Shown piece after piece: positions 33,601 through 49,700 of a DNA stretch of 64,000 bases. Position 1 is the stretch's first letter; each line of letters opens with the position of its first letter. The translations under genes were made by a program, and so were the position numbers. The notes beneath the pieces were generated by a model. The model was not told the origin of the DNA. It made no database searches and saw nothing but the letters and a program-made list of their open reading frames with translations. Source of the DNA: Pterois miles (taxonomy: Eukaryota > Chordata > Actinopteri > Perciformes > Scorpaenidae); contig CAMQGK010000010.1 in assembly GCA_947000775.1 (NCBI GenBank), positions 535,001-599,000 of the forward strand, in the 5' to 3' direction.

Positions 33601-36600
33601 ATAGTATGTCGATAAAATTTACGTAAAGGAAGTCAAAGTATAGTATGTCAAAAAATTTTCCGTTAAAAAAAGTCATATTATAGTATGTCGATAAATTTTC
33701 AATAAAAAAAGTCATAGTATAGTATGTCGATAAATTTTACTAAAAAAGTCATAGTATAGTATGTCGATAAATTTTCTGCAAAAAAGTAATAGTATAGTAT
33801 GTCGATAAATTTCACTAAAAAAGTCATAGTATAGTATGTCGATAAATTTTCCGTTAAAAAAAAAGTCATAGTATAGTATGTCGATGAATTTTACTAAAAA
33901 AAGTCATAGTATAGTATGTCGATAAATTTTCCGTTAAAAAAAAAGTCATAGTATAGTATGTCGATAAATTTTACTAAAAAAAGTCATAGTATAGTATGTC
34001 GAGAAATTTTCCGTTAAAAAAAAAGTCATAGTATAGTATGTCGATGAATTTTACTAAAAAAAGTCATAGTATAGTATGTCGATAAATTTTACTAAAAAAG
34101 TCATAGTATAGTATGTCGATAAATTTTCCGCAAAAAAGTAATAGTATAGTATGTCGATAAATTTTCCGCAAAAAAGTAATAGTATAGTATGTCGATAAAT
34201 TTTACTAAAAAAAAGTCATGGTATAGTATGTCGATAAATTTTCCACAAAAAAGTAATAGTATAGTATGTCGATAAATTTTACTTAAAGTCATAGTATAGT
34301 ATGTCGATAAATTTTCTGTTAAAAAAGTCATAGTATAGTTTGTCGATAAGTTTTCCGCAAAAAAGTAATAGTATAGTATGTCGATAAATTTTACTTAAAA
34401 AAGTCATAGTATAGTATGTCGATAAATTTTCTGTTAAAAAAGTCATAGTATAGTATGTCGATAAATTTTCTGTTAAAAAAGTCATAGTATAGTATGTCGA
34501 TACATTTTCTGTTAAAAAAGTCATAGTATAGTATGTCGATACATTTTACTGTTAAAAAAGTCATAGTATAGTATGTCGATAAATTTCACTAAAAAAAGTT
34601 ATAGTATAGTATGTCGATAAATTTTACTAAAAAAAGTCATAGTATAGTATGTCGATAAATTTTACTAAAAAAAGTCATAGTATAGTATGTCGATAAATTT
34701 TCCATAAAAAAAGTCACAGTATAGTATGTCGATAAATTTTACTAAAAAAAGTCATAGTATAGTATGCCAATAAATTTTACTAAAAAAAGTCATAGTATAG
34801 TATGTCGATAAATTTTCCATAAAAAAAGTCATAGTATAGTATGTCGATAAATTTTACTAAAAAAGTCATAGTGTAGTATGTCGATAAATTTTACTAAAAA
34901 AAGTCATAGTATAGTATATCGATACATTTTCTGTTAAAAAGTTATAGTATATTATGTCGATAAATTTTATTAAAAAAACGTCATAGTATAGTGTATCGAT
35001 ACATTTTCTGTTAAAAAGTCATAGTATAGTATGTCGATAAATTTCATTTAAAAAAGTCATAGTATAGTATGTCGATAAATTTTACTAAAAAAGTCATAGT
35101 ATAGTATGTCGATAAATTTCACTAAAAAAGTCATAGTATAGTATGTCGATAAATGTTACGAAAAAAAAGTCATAGTATAGTTTGTCGATAAATTTCATTT
35201 AAAAAAGTCATAGTATAGTATGTCGATGAATTTCACTAAAAGAGTCATAGTGTAGTATGTCGATAAATTTCATTTAAAAAAGTCATAGTATAGTATGTCG
35301 ATAAATTTTACTAAAAAAAGTCATAGTATAGTTTGTCGATAAATTTTACGAAAAAAAACTCATAGTATAGTATGTCGATGAATTTTACTAAAAAAAGTAA
35401 TAGTACAGTATGTCGATAAATTTTACTAAAAAAGTCATAGTATAGTATGTCGATAAATTTTCCGCAAAAAAGTCATAGTATAGTATGTCACTAAATTTTC
35501 TGCAAAGAAGTAATAGTATAGTATGTCGATAAATTTTACTAAAAAAAGTCATAGTATAGTATGTCAATAAATTTTACTAAAAAAAGTCATAGTATAGTAT
35601 GTCGATGAATTTTACTTAAAAAAGTCATAGTATAGTATGTCGATAAATTTTACTAAAAAAAGTCATAGTATAGTATGTCAATAAATTTTACTAACAAAAG
35701 TCATAGTATAGTATGTCGATAAAATTTACGTAAAGGAAGTCAAACTATAGTATGTCAATAAATTTTACGAACAAAAGTCATAGTATAGTATGTCGATAAA
35801 TTTTACTAACAAAAGTCATAGTATAGTATGTCGATAAATTTTACTAAAAAAAAGTCAAAGTATAGTATGTCGATAAATTTTACTAAAAAAGTCAAAGTAT
35901 AGTATGTCGATAAATTTTACTAAAAAAAGTCATAGTATAGTATGTCGATAAATTTTCCGTTAAAAAAAGTCATATTATAGTATGTCGATAAATTTTCAAT
36001 AAAAAAAGTCATAGTATAGTATGTCGATAAATTTTACTAAAAAAAGTCATAGTATAGTATGTCGATAAATTTTCCGCAAAAAAGTAATAGTATAGTATGT
36101 CGATAAATTTTACTAAAAAAGTCATAGTATAGTATGTCGATAAATTTTACTTAAAAAAGTCATAGTATAGTATGTCACTAAATTTTCTGCAAAGAAGTCA
36201 TAGTATAGTATGTCGATAAATTTTACTTAAAAAAGTCATAGTATAGTATGTCAATAAATTTTACTAAAAAAAGTCATAGTATAGTATGTCGATGAATTTT
36301 ACTAAAAAAAGTCATAGTATAGTATGTCAATGAATTTTACTTAAAAAAGTCATAGTATAGTATGTCAATAAATTTTACTAAAAAAAGTCATAGTATAGTA
36401 TGTCAATAAATTTTCCGTTAAAAAAAGTCATATTATAGTATGTCGATAAATTTTCAATAAAAAAAGTCATAGTATAGTATGTCGATAAATTTTACTAAAA
36501 AAGTCATAGTGTAGTATGTCGATAAATTTTCTGCAAAAAAGTAATAGTATAGTATGTCGATAAATTTCACTAAAAAAGTCATAGTATAGTATGTCGATAA

Positions 36601-39600
36601 ATTTTACTAAAAAAAGTCATAGTATAGTATGTCGATAAATTTTACTAAAAAAAGTAATAGTATAGTATGTCGATAAATTTTACTAAAAAAAGTCATAGTA
36701 TAGTATGTCGATAAATTTTCCGTTAAAAAAAAAAGTCATAGTATAGTATGTCGATGAATTTTACTAAAAAAAGTCATAGTATAGTATGTCGATAAATTTT
36801 CCGTTAAAAAAAAAGTCATAGTATAGTATGTCGATAAATTTTACTAAAAAAAGTCATAGTATAGTATGTCGATAAATTTTCCGTTAAAAAAAAAAGTCAT
36901 AGTATAGTATGTCGATGAATTTTACTAAAAAAAGTCATAGTATAGTATGTCGATAAATTTTCCGTTAAAAAAAAAAGTCATAGTATAGTATGTCGATAAA
37001 TTTTCCGCAAAAAAAGTAATAGTATAGTATGTCGATAAATTTTCCGCAAAAAAGTAATAGTATAGTATGTCGATAAATTTTACTAAAAAAAGTCATAGTA
37101 TAGTATGTCGATAAATTTTACTAAAAAAAGTCATAGTATAGTATGTCGATGAATTTTACTAAAAAAAGTCATAGTATAGTATGTCGATAAATTTTACTAA
37201 AAAAGTCATAGTATAGTATGTCGATAAATTTTCCACAAAAAAGTAATAGTATAGTATGTCGATAAATTTTACTTAAAAAAGTCATAGTATAGTATGTCGA
37301 TAAATTTTCTGTTAAAAAAGTCATAGTATAGTTTGTCGATAAATTTTCCGCAAAAAAGTAATAGTATAGTATGTCGATAAATTTCACTAAAAAAGTCATA
37401 GTATAGTATGTCGATAAATTTTACTAAAAAAAGTTATAGTATAGTATGTCGATAAATTTTCAATAAAAAAAGTCATAGTATAGTATGTCGATAAATTTTA
37501 CTTAAAAAAGTCAAAGTATAGTATGTCGATAAATTTTAACTAAAAAAGTCATAGTATAGTATGTCGATAAATTTTACTAAAAAAAGTCATAGTATAGTAT
37601 GTCGATAAGTTTTACTAAAAAAAGTCATAGTATAGTATGTCGATAAATTTTATTTTAAAAAGTCATAGTATAGTATGTCGATAAATTTCACTAAAAAAGT
37701 CATAGTATAGTATGTCGATAAATTTTACTAAAAAACGTCATAGTATAGTATGTCGATAAATTTTACTAAAAAACGTCATAGTATAGTATGTCGATAAATT
37801 TTACTAAAAAAAGTCATAGTATAGTTTGTCGATAAATTTTACTAAAAAAAGTCATAGTATAGTATGTCGATAAATTTTACTAAAAAAAAGTCATAGTATA
37901 CTATGTCGATAAATTTTACGAAAAAAAGTCATAGTATAGTTTGTCGATAAATTTTACTAAAAAAAAGTCATAGTATACTATGTCGATAAATTTTACTAAA
38001 AAAAGTCATAGTGTAGTTTGTCGATAAATTTTCTGTTAAAAAATTCATAGTATAGTATGTCGATAAATTTTACTAAAAAAAGTCATAGTATAGTATGTCG
38101 ATAAATTTTACGAAAAAAAGTCATAGTATAGTATGTCGATGAATTTTACTAAAAAAAAGTAATAGTACAGTATGTCGATAAATTTTACTAAAAAAGTCAT
38201 ACTATAGTATGTCGATAAATTTTCCGCAAAAAAGTCATAGTATAGTATGTCGATAAATTTTACTTAAAAAAGTCATAGTATAGTATGTCACTAAATTTTC
38301 TGCAAAGAAGTAATAGTATAGTATGTCGATAAATTTTACTAAAAAAAGTCATAGTATAGTATGTCAATAAATTTTACTAAAAAAAGTCATAGTATAGTAT
38401 GTCGATGAATTTTACTTAAAAAAGTCATAGTATAGTATGTCGATCAAATTTACGTAAAGGAAGTCAAAGTATAGTATGTCAATAAATTTTACTAACAAAA
38501 GTCATAGTATAGTATGTCGATAAATTTTACTAACAAAAGTCATAGTATAGTATGTCGATAAATTTTACTAACAAAAGTCATAGTATAGTATGTCGATAAA
38601 TTTTATTTTAAAAAGTCATAGTATAGTATGTCGATAAATTTTCCGTTAAAAAAAAGTCATAGTATAGTATGTCGATAAATTTTACTAAAAAAGTCATAGT
38701 ATAGTATGTCGATAAATTTTACTAAAAAAAGTCATAGTATAGTATGTCGATAAATTTTACTAAAAAAAGTCATAGTATAGTATGTCGATAAATTTTACTA
38801 AAAAAGTCATAGTATAGTATGTCGATAAATTTTCCGCAAAAAAGTAATAGTATAGTATGTCGATAAATTTTCCGCAAAAAAGTAATAGTATAGTATGTCG
38901 ATAAATTTTACTAAAAAAAGTCATAGTATAGTATGTCGATAAATTTTCCACAAAAAAGTAATAGTATAGTATGTCGATAAATTTTACTTAAAAAAGTCAT
39001 AGTATAGTATGTCGATAAATTTTCTGTTAAAAAAGTCATAGTATAGTTTGTCGATAAATTTTCCGCAAAAAAGTAATAGTATAGTATGTCGATAAATTTC
39101 ACTAAAAAAGTCATAGTATAGTATGTCGATAAATTTTACTAAAAAAAGTCATAGTATAGTATGTCGATAAATTTTCCATAAAAAAGTCACAGTATAGTAT
39201 GTCGATAAATTTTACTAAAAAAAGTCATAGTATAGTATGTCAATAAATTTTACTAAAAAAAGTCATAGTATAGTATGTCGATAAATTTTCCATAAAAAAA
39301 GTCATAGTATAGTATGTCGATAAATTTTACTAAAAAAGTCATAGTATAGTATGTCGATAAATTTTACTAAAAAAGTCATAGTATAGTATGTCGATAAATT
39401 TTACTAAAAAAAGTCATAGTATAGTATGTCGATAAATTTTACTAAAAAAAGTCATAGTATAGTATGTCGATAAATTTTACTAAAAAAAGTCATAGTATAG
39501 TATGTCGATAAATTTTCCATAAAAAAAGTCATAGTATAGTATGTCGATAAATTTTACTAAAAAAGTCATAGTGTAGTATGTCGATAAATTTTACTAAAAA

Positions 39601-39610
39601 AAGTCATAGT

Positions 39611-39855
39611 ATAGTATATCGATACATTTTCTATTAAAAAGTTATAGTATATTATGTCGATAAATTTTATTAAAAAACGTCATAGTATAGTATATCGATA
39701 CATTTTCTGTTAAAAAGTTATAGTATATTATGTCGATAAATTTTATTAAAAAACGTCATAGTATAGTATATCGATACATTTTCTGTTAAAATGTTATAGT
39801 ATATTATGTCGATAAATTTTATTAAAAAACGTCATAGTATAGTATATCGATACAT
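39611..39855 (+). repeat. Dimeric 76-bp sub-repeat with TATCGATA
   Basis: A monomer with TATCGATACATTTTCTGTT (or CTATT) and TTATAGTATATTATG alternates with one containing ATTTTATTAAAAAACG, giving a 76-bp period. About three tandem dimers occur here, and the block recurs with about three dimers at 46739-46975, 48846-49080, 56877-57105 and 59881-60122. One or two dimers occur near 18380, 20650, 34915, 40380, 52100 and 60650. TATCGATA is palindromic and absent from the ordinary monomer. Confidence 0.85.
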
Positions 39856-42800
39856 TTTACTGAAAAAGTCAAAGTATAGTATGTCGATAAATTTTACTAA
39901 AAAAAGTCATAGTATAGTATGTCGATAAATTTTATTTAAAAAAGTCATAGTATAGTATGTCGATAAATTTTCCGTTAAAAAAAAGTCATAGTATAGTATG
40001 TCGATAAATTTTATTTAAAAAAGTCATAGTATAGTATGTCGATAAATTTTACTAAAAAAAGTCATAGTATAGTATGTCGATAAATTTTACTAAAAAAAGT
40101 CATAGTATAGTATGTCGATAAATTTTACTAAAAAAAGTCATAGTATAGTATGTCGATAAATTTTCCATAAAAAAAAGTCACAGTATAGTATGTCGATAAA
40201 TTTTACTAAAAAAAGTCATAGTATAGTATGTCAATAAATTTTACTAAAAAAAGTCATAGTATAGTATGTCGATAAATTTTCCATAAAAAAAGTCATAGTA
40301 TAGTATGTCGATAAATTTTACTAAAAAAAAGTCATAGTGTAGTATGTCGATAAATTTTACTAAAAAAAGTCATAGTATAGTATATCGATACATTTTCTGT
40401 TAAAAAGTTATAGTATATTATGTCGATAAATTTTATTAAAAAACGTCATAGTATAGTATATCGATACATTTTCTGTTAAAAAGTCATAGTATAGTATGTC
40501 GATAAATTTCATTTAAAAAAGTCATAGTATATTATGTCGATAAATTTTACTAAAAAAAGTCATAGTATAGTATGTCGATAAATTTCACTAAAAAAGTCAT
40601 AGTATAGTATGTCGATAAATGTTACGAAAAAAAGTCATAGTATAGTTTGTCGATAAATTTTCTGTTAAAAAATTCATAGTATAGTATGTCGATAAATTTC
40701 ATTTAAAAAAGTCATAGTATAGTATGTCGATGAATTTCACTAAAAGAGTCATAGTGTAGTATGTCGATAAATTTCATTTAAAAAAGTCATAGTATAGTAT
40801 GTCGATAAATTTTACTAAAAAAAGTCATAGTATAGTTTGTCGATAAATTTTACGAAAAAAACTCATAGTATAGTATGTCGATGAATTTTACTAAAAAAAA
40901 GTAATAGTACAGTATGTCGATAAATTTTACTAAAAAAGTCATAGTATAGTATGTCGATAAATTTTCCGCAAAAAAAGTCATAGTATAGTATGTCACTAAA
41001 TTTTCTGCAAAGAAGTAATAGTATAGTATGTCGATAAATTTTACTAAAAAAAGTCATAGTATAGTATGTCAATAAATTTTACTAAAAAAAGTCATAGTAT
41101 AGTATGTCGATGAATTTTACTTAAAAAAGTCATAGTATAGTATGTCGATAAATTTTACTAAAAAAAGTCATAGTATAGTATGTCAATAAATTTTACTAAC
41201 AAAAGTCATAGTATAGTATGTCGATAAAATTTACGTAAAGGAAGTCAAACTATAGTATGTCAATAAATTTTACGAACAAAAGTCATAGTATAGTATGTCG
41301 ATAAATTTTACTAACAAAAGTCATAGTATAGTATGTCGATAAATTTTACTAAAAAAAGTCAAAGTATAGTATGTCGATAAATTTTACTAAAAAAGTCAAA
41401 GTATAGTATGTCGATAAATTTTACTAAAAAAAGTCATAGTATAGTATGTCGATAAATTTTCAATAAAAAAAGTCATAGTATAGTATGTCGATAAATTTTA
41501 CTAAAAAAGTCATAGTATAGTATGTCGATAAATTTTCCGCAAAAAAGTAATAGTATAGTATGTCGATAAATTTTACTAAAAAAGTCATAGTATAGTATGT
41601 CGATAAATTTTACTTAAAAAAGTCATAGTATAGTATGTCACTAAATTTTCTGCAAAGAAGTCATAGTATAGTATGTCGATAAATTTTACTTAAAAAAGTC
41701 TTAGTATAGTTTGTCAATAAATTTTACTAAAAAAAGTCATAGTATAGTATGTCAATAAATTTTACTAAAAAAAGTCATAGTATAGTATGTCGATGAATTT
41801 TACTAAAAAAAGTCATAGTATAGTATGTCGATGAATTTTACTTAAAAAAGTCATAGTATAGTATGTCAATAAATTTTACTAAAAAAAGTCATAGTATAGT
41901 ATGTCAATAAATTTTCCGTTAAAAAAAGTCATATTATAGTATGTCGATAAATTTTCAATAAAAAAAGTCATAGTATAGTATGTCGATAAATTTTACTAAA
42001 AAAGTCATAGTATAGTATGTCGATAAATTTTCTGCAAAAAAGTAATAGTATAGTATGTCGATAAATTTCACTAAAAAAGTCATAGTATAGTATGTCGATA
42101 AATTTTACTAAAAAAGTCATAGTATAGTATGTCGATAAATTTTACTAAAAAAAGTCATAGTATAGTATGTCGATAAATTTTACTAAAAAAAGTCATAGTA
42201 TAGTATGTCGATAAATTTTCCGTTAAAAAAAAAGTCATAGTATAGTATGTCGATGAATTTTACTAAAAAAAGTCATAGTATAGTATGTCGATAAATTTTC
42301 CGTTAAAAAAAAAAAAGTCATAGTATAGTATGTCGATAAATTTTACTAAAAAAAGTCATAGTATAGTATGTCGATAAATTTTCCGTTAAAAAAAAAGTCA
42401 TAGTATAGTATGTCGATGAATTTTACTAAAAAAAGTCATAGTATAGTATGTCGATAAATTTTCCGTTAAAAAAAAGTCATAGTATAGTATGTCGATAAAT
42501 TTTCCGCAAAAAAAGTAATAGTATAGTATGTCGATAAATTTTCCGCAAAAAAGTAATAGTATAGTATGTCGATAAATTTTACTAAAAAAAGTCATAGTAT
42601 AGTATGTCGATAAATTTTACTAAAAAAAAGTCATAGTATAGTATGTCGATGAATTTTACTAAAAAAAGTCATAGTATAGTATGTCGATAAATTTTACTAA
42701 AAAAGTCATAGTATAGTATGTCGATAAATTTTCCACAAAAAAGTAATAGTATAGTATGTCGATAAATTTTACTTAAAAAAGTCATAGTATAGTATGTCGA

Positions 42801-45199
42801 TAAATTTTCTGTTAAAAAAGTCATAGTATAGTTTGTCGATAAATTTTCCGCAAAAAAGTAATAGTATAGTATGTCGATAAATTTTACTAAAAAAAGTTAT
42901 AGTATAGTATGTCGATAAATTTTCAATAAAAAAAGTCATAGTATAGTATGTCGATAAATTTTACTAAAAAAAGTCAAAGTATAGTATGTCGATAAATTTT
43001 ACTAAAAAAAGTCATAGTATAGTATGTCGATAAATTTTACTAAAAAAAGTCATAGTATAGTATGTCGATAAATTTTCCACAAAAAAGTAATAGTATAGTA
43101 TGTCGATAAATTTTACTTAAAAAAGTCATAGTATAGTATGTCGATAAATTTTACTAAAAAAAGTCATAGTATAGTATGTCGATAAATTTTATTTTTAAAA
43201 AGTCATAGTATAGTATGTCGATAAATTTTACTTAAAAAAGTCTTAGTATAGTTTGTCAATAAATTTTACTAAAAAAAGTCATAGTATAGTATGTCAATAA
43301 ATTTTACTAAAAAAAGTCATAGTATAGTATGTCGATGAATTTTACTAAAAAAAAGTCATAGTATAGTATGTCGATGAATTTTACTTAAAAAAAGTCATAG
43401 TATAGTATGTCAATAAATTTTACTAAAAAAAGTCATAGTATAGTATGTCAATAAATTTTCCGTTAAAAAAAGTCATATTATAGTATGTCGATAAATTTTC
43501 AATAAAAAAAGTCATAGTATAGTATGTCGATAAATTTTACTAAAAAAAGTCATAGTATAGTATGTCGATAAATTTTCTGCAAAAAAGTAATAGTATAGTA
43601 TGTCGATAAATTTCACTAAAAAAGTCATAGTATAGTATGTCGATAAATTTTACTAAAAAAGTCATAGTATAGTATGTCGATAAATTTTACTAAAAAAGTC
43701 ATAGTATAGTATGTCGATAAATTTTACTAAAAAAAGTCATAGTATAGTATGTCGATAAATTTTACTAAAAAAAGTCATAGTATAGTATGTCGATAAATTT
43801 TCCGTTAAAAAAAAAAGTCATAGTATAGTATGTCGATGAATTTTACTAAAAAAAGTCATAGTATAGTATGTCGATAAATTTTCCGTTAAAAAAAAAGTCA
43901 TAGTATAGTATGTCGATAAATTTTACTAAAAAAAGTCATAGTATAGTATGTCGATAAATTTTACTAAAAAAAGTCATAGTATAGTATGTCGATAAATTTT
44001 CCGTAAAAAAAAAGTCATAGTATAGTATGTCGATAAATTTTACTAAAAAAAGTCATAGTATAGTATGTCGATAAATTTTCCGATAAAAAAAAAAGTCATA
44101 GTATAGTATGTCGATGAATTTTACTAAAAAAAAGTCATAGTATAGTATGTCGATAAATTTTCCGTTAAAAAAAAAGTCATAGTATAGTATGTCGATAAAT
44201 TTTCCGAAAAAAAGTAATAGTATAGTATGTCGATAAATTTTCCATAAAAAAGTAATAGTATAGTATGTCGATAAATTTTACTAAAAAAAGTCATAGTATA
44301 GTATGTCGATAAATTTTACTAAAAAAAGTCATAGTATAGTATGTCGATGAATTTTACTAAAAAAAAGTCATAGTATAGTATGTCGATAAATTTTACTAAA
44401 AAAGTCATAGTATAGTATGTCGATAAATTTTCCACAAAAAAGTAATAGTATAGTATGTCGATAAATTTTACTTAAAAAAGTCATAGTATAGTATGTCGAT
44501 AAATTTTCTGTTAAAAAAGTCATAGTATAGTTTGTCGATAAATTTTCCGCAAAAAAGTAATAGTATAGTATGTCGATAAATTTTACTAAAAAAAGTTATA
44601 GTATAGTATGTCGATAAATTTTCAATAAAAAAAGTCATAGTATAGTATGTCGATAAATTTTACTAAAAAAAGTCAAAGTATAGTATGTCGATAAATTTTA
44701 CTAAAAAAAAGTCATAGTATAGTATGTCGATAAATTTTACTAAAAAAAGTCATAGTATAGTATGTCGATAAATTTTCCACAAAAAAGTAATAGTATAGTA
44801 TGTCGATAAATTTTACTTAAAAAAGTCATAGTATAGTATGTCGATAAGTTTTACTAAAAAAAGTCATAGTATAGTATGTCGATAAATTTTATTTTAAAAA
44901 GTCATAGTATAGTATGTCGATAAATTTCACTAAAAAAAGTCATAGTATAGTATGTCGATAAATTTTACTAAAAAAAGTCATAGTATAGTTTGTCGATAAA
45001 TTTTACTAAAAAAAGTCATAGTATAGTATGTCGATAAATTTTACTAAAAAAAAGTCATAGTATACTATGTCGATAAATTTTACTAAAAAAAGTCATAGTG
45101 TAGTTTGTCGATAAATTTTCTGTTAAAAAATTCATAGTATAGTATGTCGATAAATTTTACTAAAAAAAGTCATAGTATAGTTTGTCGATAAATTTTACG

Positions 45200-48100
45200 A
45201 AAAAAAGTCATAGTATAGTATGTCGATGAATTTTACTAAAAAAAGTAATAGTACAGTATGTCGATAAATTTTACTAAAAAAGTCATACTATAGTATGTCG
45301 ATAAATTTTCCGCAAAAAAGTCATAGTATAGTATGTCGATAAATTTTACTTAAAAAAGTCATAGTATAGTATGTCACTAAATTTTCTGCGAAGAAGTAAT
45401 AGTATAGTATGTCGATAAATTTTACTAAAAAAAGTCATAGTATAGTATGTCGATAAATTTTACTAAAAAAAGTCATAGTATAGTATGTCAATAAATTTTA
45501 CTAAAAAAAGTCATAGTATAGTATGTCGATGAATTTTACTTAAAAAAGTCATAGTATAGTATGTCGATCAAATTTACGTAAAGGAAGTCAAAGTATAGTA
45601 TGTCAATAAATTTTACTAACAAAAGTCATAGTATAGTATGTCGATAAATTTTACTAACAAAAGTCATAGTATAGTATGTCGATAAATTTTACTAACAAAA
45701 GTCATAGTATAGTATGTCGATAAATTTTATTTTAAAAAGTCATAGTATAGTATGTCGATAAATTTTCCGTTAAAAAAAAAGTCATAGTATAGTATGTCGA
45801 TAAATTTTACTAAAAAAGTCATAGTATAGTATGTCGATAAATTTTACTAAAAAAGTCATAGTATAGCATGTCGATAAATTTTACTAAAAAAGTCATAGTA
45901 TAGTATGTCGATAAATTTTCCGCAAAAAAGTAATAGTATAGTATGTCGATAAATTTTCCGCAAAAAAGTAATAGTATAGTATGTCGATAAATTTTACTAA
46001 AAAAAGTCATAGTATAGTATGTCGATAAATTTTACTAAAAAAAGTCATAGTATAGTATGTCGATAAATTTTCCACAAAAAAAAGTAATAGTATAGTATGT
46101 CGATAAATTTTACTTAAAAAAGTCATAGTATAGTATGTCGATAAATTTTCTGTTAAAAAAGTCATAGTATAGTTTGTCGATAAATTTTCCGCAAAAAAGT
46201 AATAGTATAGTATGTCGATAAATTTCACTAAAAAAGTCATAGTATAGTATGTCGATAAATTTTACTAAAAAAAAGTCATAGTATAGTATGTCGATAAATT
46301 TTCCATAAAAAAGTCACAGTATAGTATGTCGATAAATTTTACTAAAAAAAGTCATAGTATAGTATGTCAATAAATTTTACTAAAAAAGTCATAGTATAGT
46401 ATGTCGATAAATTTTACTAAAAAAAGTCATAGTATAGTATGTCGATAAATTTTCCATAAAAAAAGTCATAGTATAGTATGTCGATAAATTTTACTAAAAA
46501 AGTCATAGTATAGTATGTCGATAAATTTTACTAAAAAAGTCATAGTATAGTATGTCGATAAATTTTACTAAAAAAAGTCATAGTATAGTATGTCGATAAA
46601 TTTTACTAAAAAAAGTCATAGTATAGTATGTCGATAAATTTTCCATAAAAAAAGTCATAGTATAGTATGTCGATAAATTTTACTAAAAAAGTCATAGTGT
46701 AGTATGTCGATAAATTTTACTAAAAAAAGTCATAGTATAGTATATCGATACATTTTCTGTTAAAAAGTTATAGTATATTATGTCGATAAATTTTATTAAA
46801 AAACGTCATAGTATAATATATCGATACATTTTCTGTTAAAAAGTTATAGTATATTATGTCGATAAATTTTATTAAAAAACGTCATAGTATAGTATATCGA
46901 TACATTTTCTGTTAAAAAGTTATAGTATATTATGTCGATAAATTTTATTAAAAAACGTCATAGTATAGTATGTCGATGAATTTTACTAAAAAAAGTCATA
47001 GTATAGTATGTCGATAAATTTCATCTAAAAAACTCATAGTATAGTATGTCGATAAATTTTATTTAAAAAAGTCATAGTATAGTATGTCGATAAATTTTAC
47101 TAAAAAAAGTCAAAGTATAGTATGTCGATAAATTTTACTAAAAAAAGTCATAGTATAGTATGTCGATAAATTTTACTAAAAAAAGTCATAGTATAGTATG
47201 TCGATAAATTTTCCGTTAAAAAAAAAGTCATAGTATAGTATGTCGATGAATTTTACTAAAAAAAGTCATAGTATAGTATGTCGATAAATTTTCCGTTAAA
47301 AAAAAAGTCATAGTATAGTATGTCGATAAATTTTCCGCAAAAAAGTAATAGTATAGTATGTCGATAAATTTTCCGCTAAAAAAAAAGTAATAGTATAGTA
47401 TGTCGATAAATTTTACTAAAAAAAGTCATAGTATAGTATGTCGATAAATTTTACTAAAAAAAGTCATAGTATAGTATGTCGATGAATTTTACTAAAAAAA
47501 AGTCATAGTATAGTATGTCGATAAATTTTACTAAAAAAGTCATAGTATAGTATGTCGATAAATTTTCCACAAAAAAGTAATAGTATAGTATGTCGATAAA
47601 TTTTACTTAAAAAAAGTCATAGTATAGTATGTCGATAAATTTTCTGTTAAAAAAGTCATAGTATAGTTTGTCGATAAATTTTACTTAAAAAAGTCATAGT
47701 ATAGTATGTCACTAAATTTTCTGCGAAGAAGTAATAGTATAGTATGTCGATAAATTTTACTAAAAAAAGTCATAGTATAGTATGTCGATAAATTTTACTA
47801 AAAAAAGTCATAGTATAGTATGTCAATAAATTTTACTAAAAAAAGTCATAGTATAGTATGTCGATGAATTTTACTTAAAAAAGTCATAGTATAGTATGTC
47901 GATCAAATTTACGTAAAGGAAGTCAAAGTATAGTATGTCAATAAATTTTACTAACAAAAGTCATAGTATAGTATGTCGATAAATTTTACTAACAAAAGTC
48001 ATAGTATAGTATGTCGATAAATTTTACTAACAAAAGTCATAGTATAGTATGTCGATAAATTTTATTTTAAAAAGTCATAGTATAGTATGTCGATAAATTT

Positions 48101-49700
48101 TCCGTTAAAAAAAAGTCATAGTATAGTATGTCGATAAATTTTACTAAAAAAGTCATAGTATAGTATGTCGATAAATTTTACTAAAAAAGTCATAGTATAG
48201 CATGTCGATAAATTTTACTAAAAAAGTCATAGTATAGTATGTCGATAAATTTTCCGCAAAAAAGTAATAGTATAGTATGTCGATAAATTTTCCGCAAAAA
48301 AGTAATAGTATAGTATGTCGATAAATTTTACTAAAAAAAGTCATAGTATAGTATGTCGATAAATTTTACTAAAAAAAGTCATAGTATAGTATGTCGATAA
48401 ATTTTCCACAAAAAAGTAATAGTATAGTATGTCGATAAATTTTACTTAAAAAAGTCATAGTATAGTATGTCGATAAATTTTCTGTTAAAAAAGTCATAGT
48501 ATAGTTTGTCGATAAATTTTCCGCAAAAAAGTAATAGTATAGTATGTCGATAAATTTCACTAAAAAAGTCATAGTATAGTATGTCGATAAATTTTACTAA
48601 AAAAAGTCATAGTATAGTATGTCGATAAATTTTCCATAAAAAAGTCACAGTATAGTATGTCGATAAATTTTACTAAAAAAAGTCATAGTATAGTATGTCA
48701 ATAAATTTTACTAAAAAAAGTCATAGTATAGTATGTCGATAAATTTTCCATAAAAAAAGTCATAGTATAGTATGTCGATAAATTTTACTAAAAAAGTCAT
48801 AGTGTAGTATGTCGATAAATTTTACTAAAAAAAGTCATAGTATAGTATATCGATACATTTTCTGTTAAAAAGTTATAGTATATTATGTCGATAAATTTTA
48901 TTAAAAAACGTCATAGTATAGTATATCGATACATTTTCTGTTAAAAAGTTATAGTATATTATGTCGATAAATTTTATTAAAAAACGTCATAGTATAGTAT
49001 ATCGATACATTTTCTGTTAAAAAGTTATAGTATATTATGTCGATAAATTTTATTAAAAAACGTCATAGTATAGTATGTCGATGAATTTTACTAAAAAAAA
49101 GTCATAGTATAGTATGTCGATAAATTTCATCTAAAAAAGTCATAGTATAGTATGTCGATAAATTTTACTAAAAAAAGTCAAAGTATAGTATGTCGATAAA
49201 TTTTACTAAAAAAAGTCATAGTATAGTATGTCGATAAATTTTACTAAAAAAAGTCATAGTATAGTATGTCGATAAATTTTCCGTTAAAAAAAAAAGTCAT
49301 AGTATAGTATGTCGATGAATTTTACTAAAAAAAGTCATAGTATAGTATGTCGATAAATTTTCCGTTAAAAAAAAAGTCATAGTATAGTATGTCGATAAAT
49401 TTTCCGCAAAAAAAGTAATAGTATAGTATGTCGATAAATTTTCCGCAAAAAAGTAATAGTATAGTATGTCGATAAATTTTACTAAAAAAAGTCATAGTAT
49501 AGTATGTCGATAAATTTTACTAAAAAAAGTCATAGTATAGTATGTCGATGAATTTTACTAAAAAAAGTCATAGTATAGTATGTCGATAAATTTTACTAAA
49601 AAAGTCATAGTATAGTATGTCGATAAATTTTCCACAAAAAAGTAATAGTATAGTATGTCGATAAATTTTACTTAAAAAAGTCATAGTATAGTATGTCGAT
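45200..49700 (+). repeat. Approximately 2.33-kb tandem higher-order duplication
   Basis: The marker (GATCAAATTTACGTAAAGG form) at 45576 recurs at 47911, an offset of 2,335 bp. The flanking subtype order, including a rare TATAGCATGTCG monomer (45867 and 48200), repeats at 2,334 bp. Both copies end in a three-dimer TATCGATA block. The first copy contains a few extra monomers before its dimer block. Confidence 0.75.
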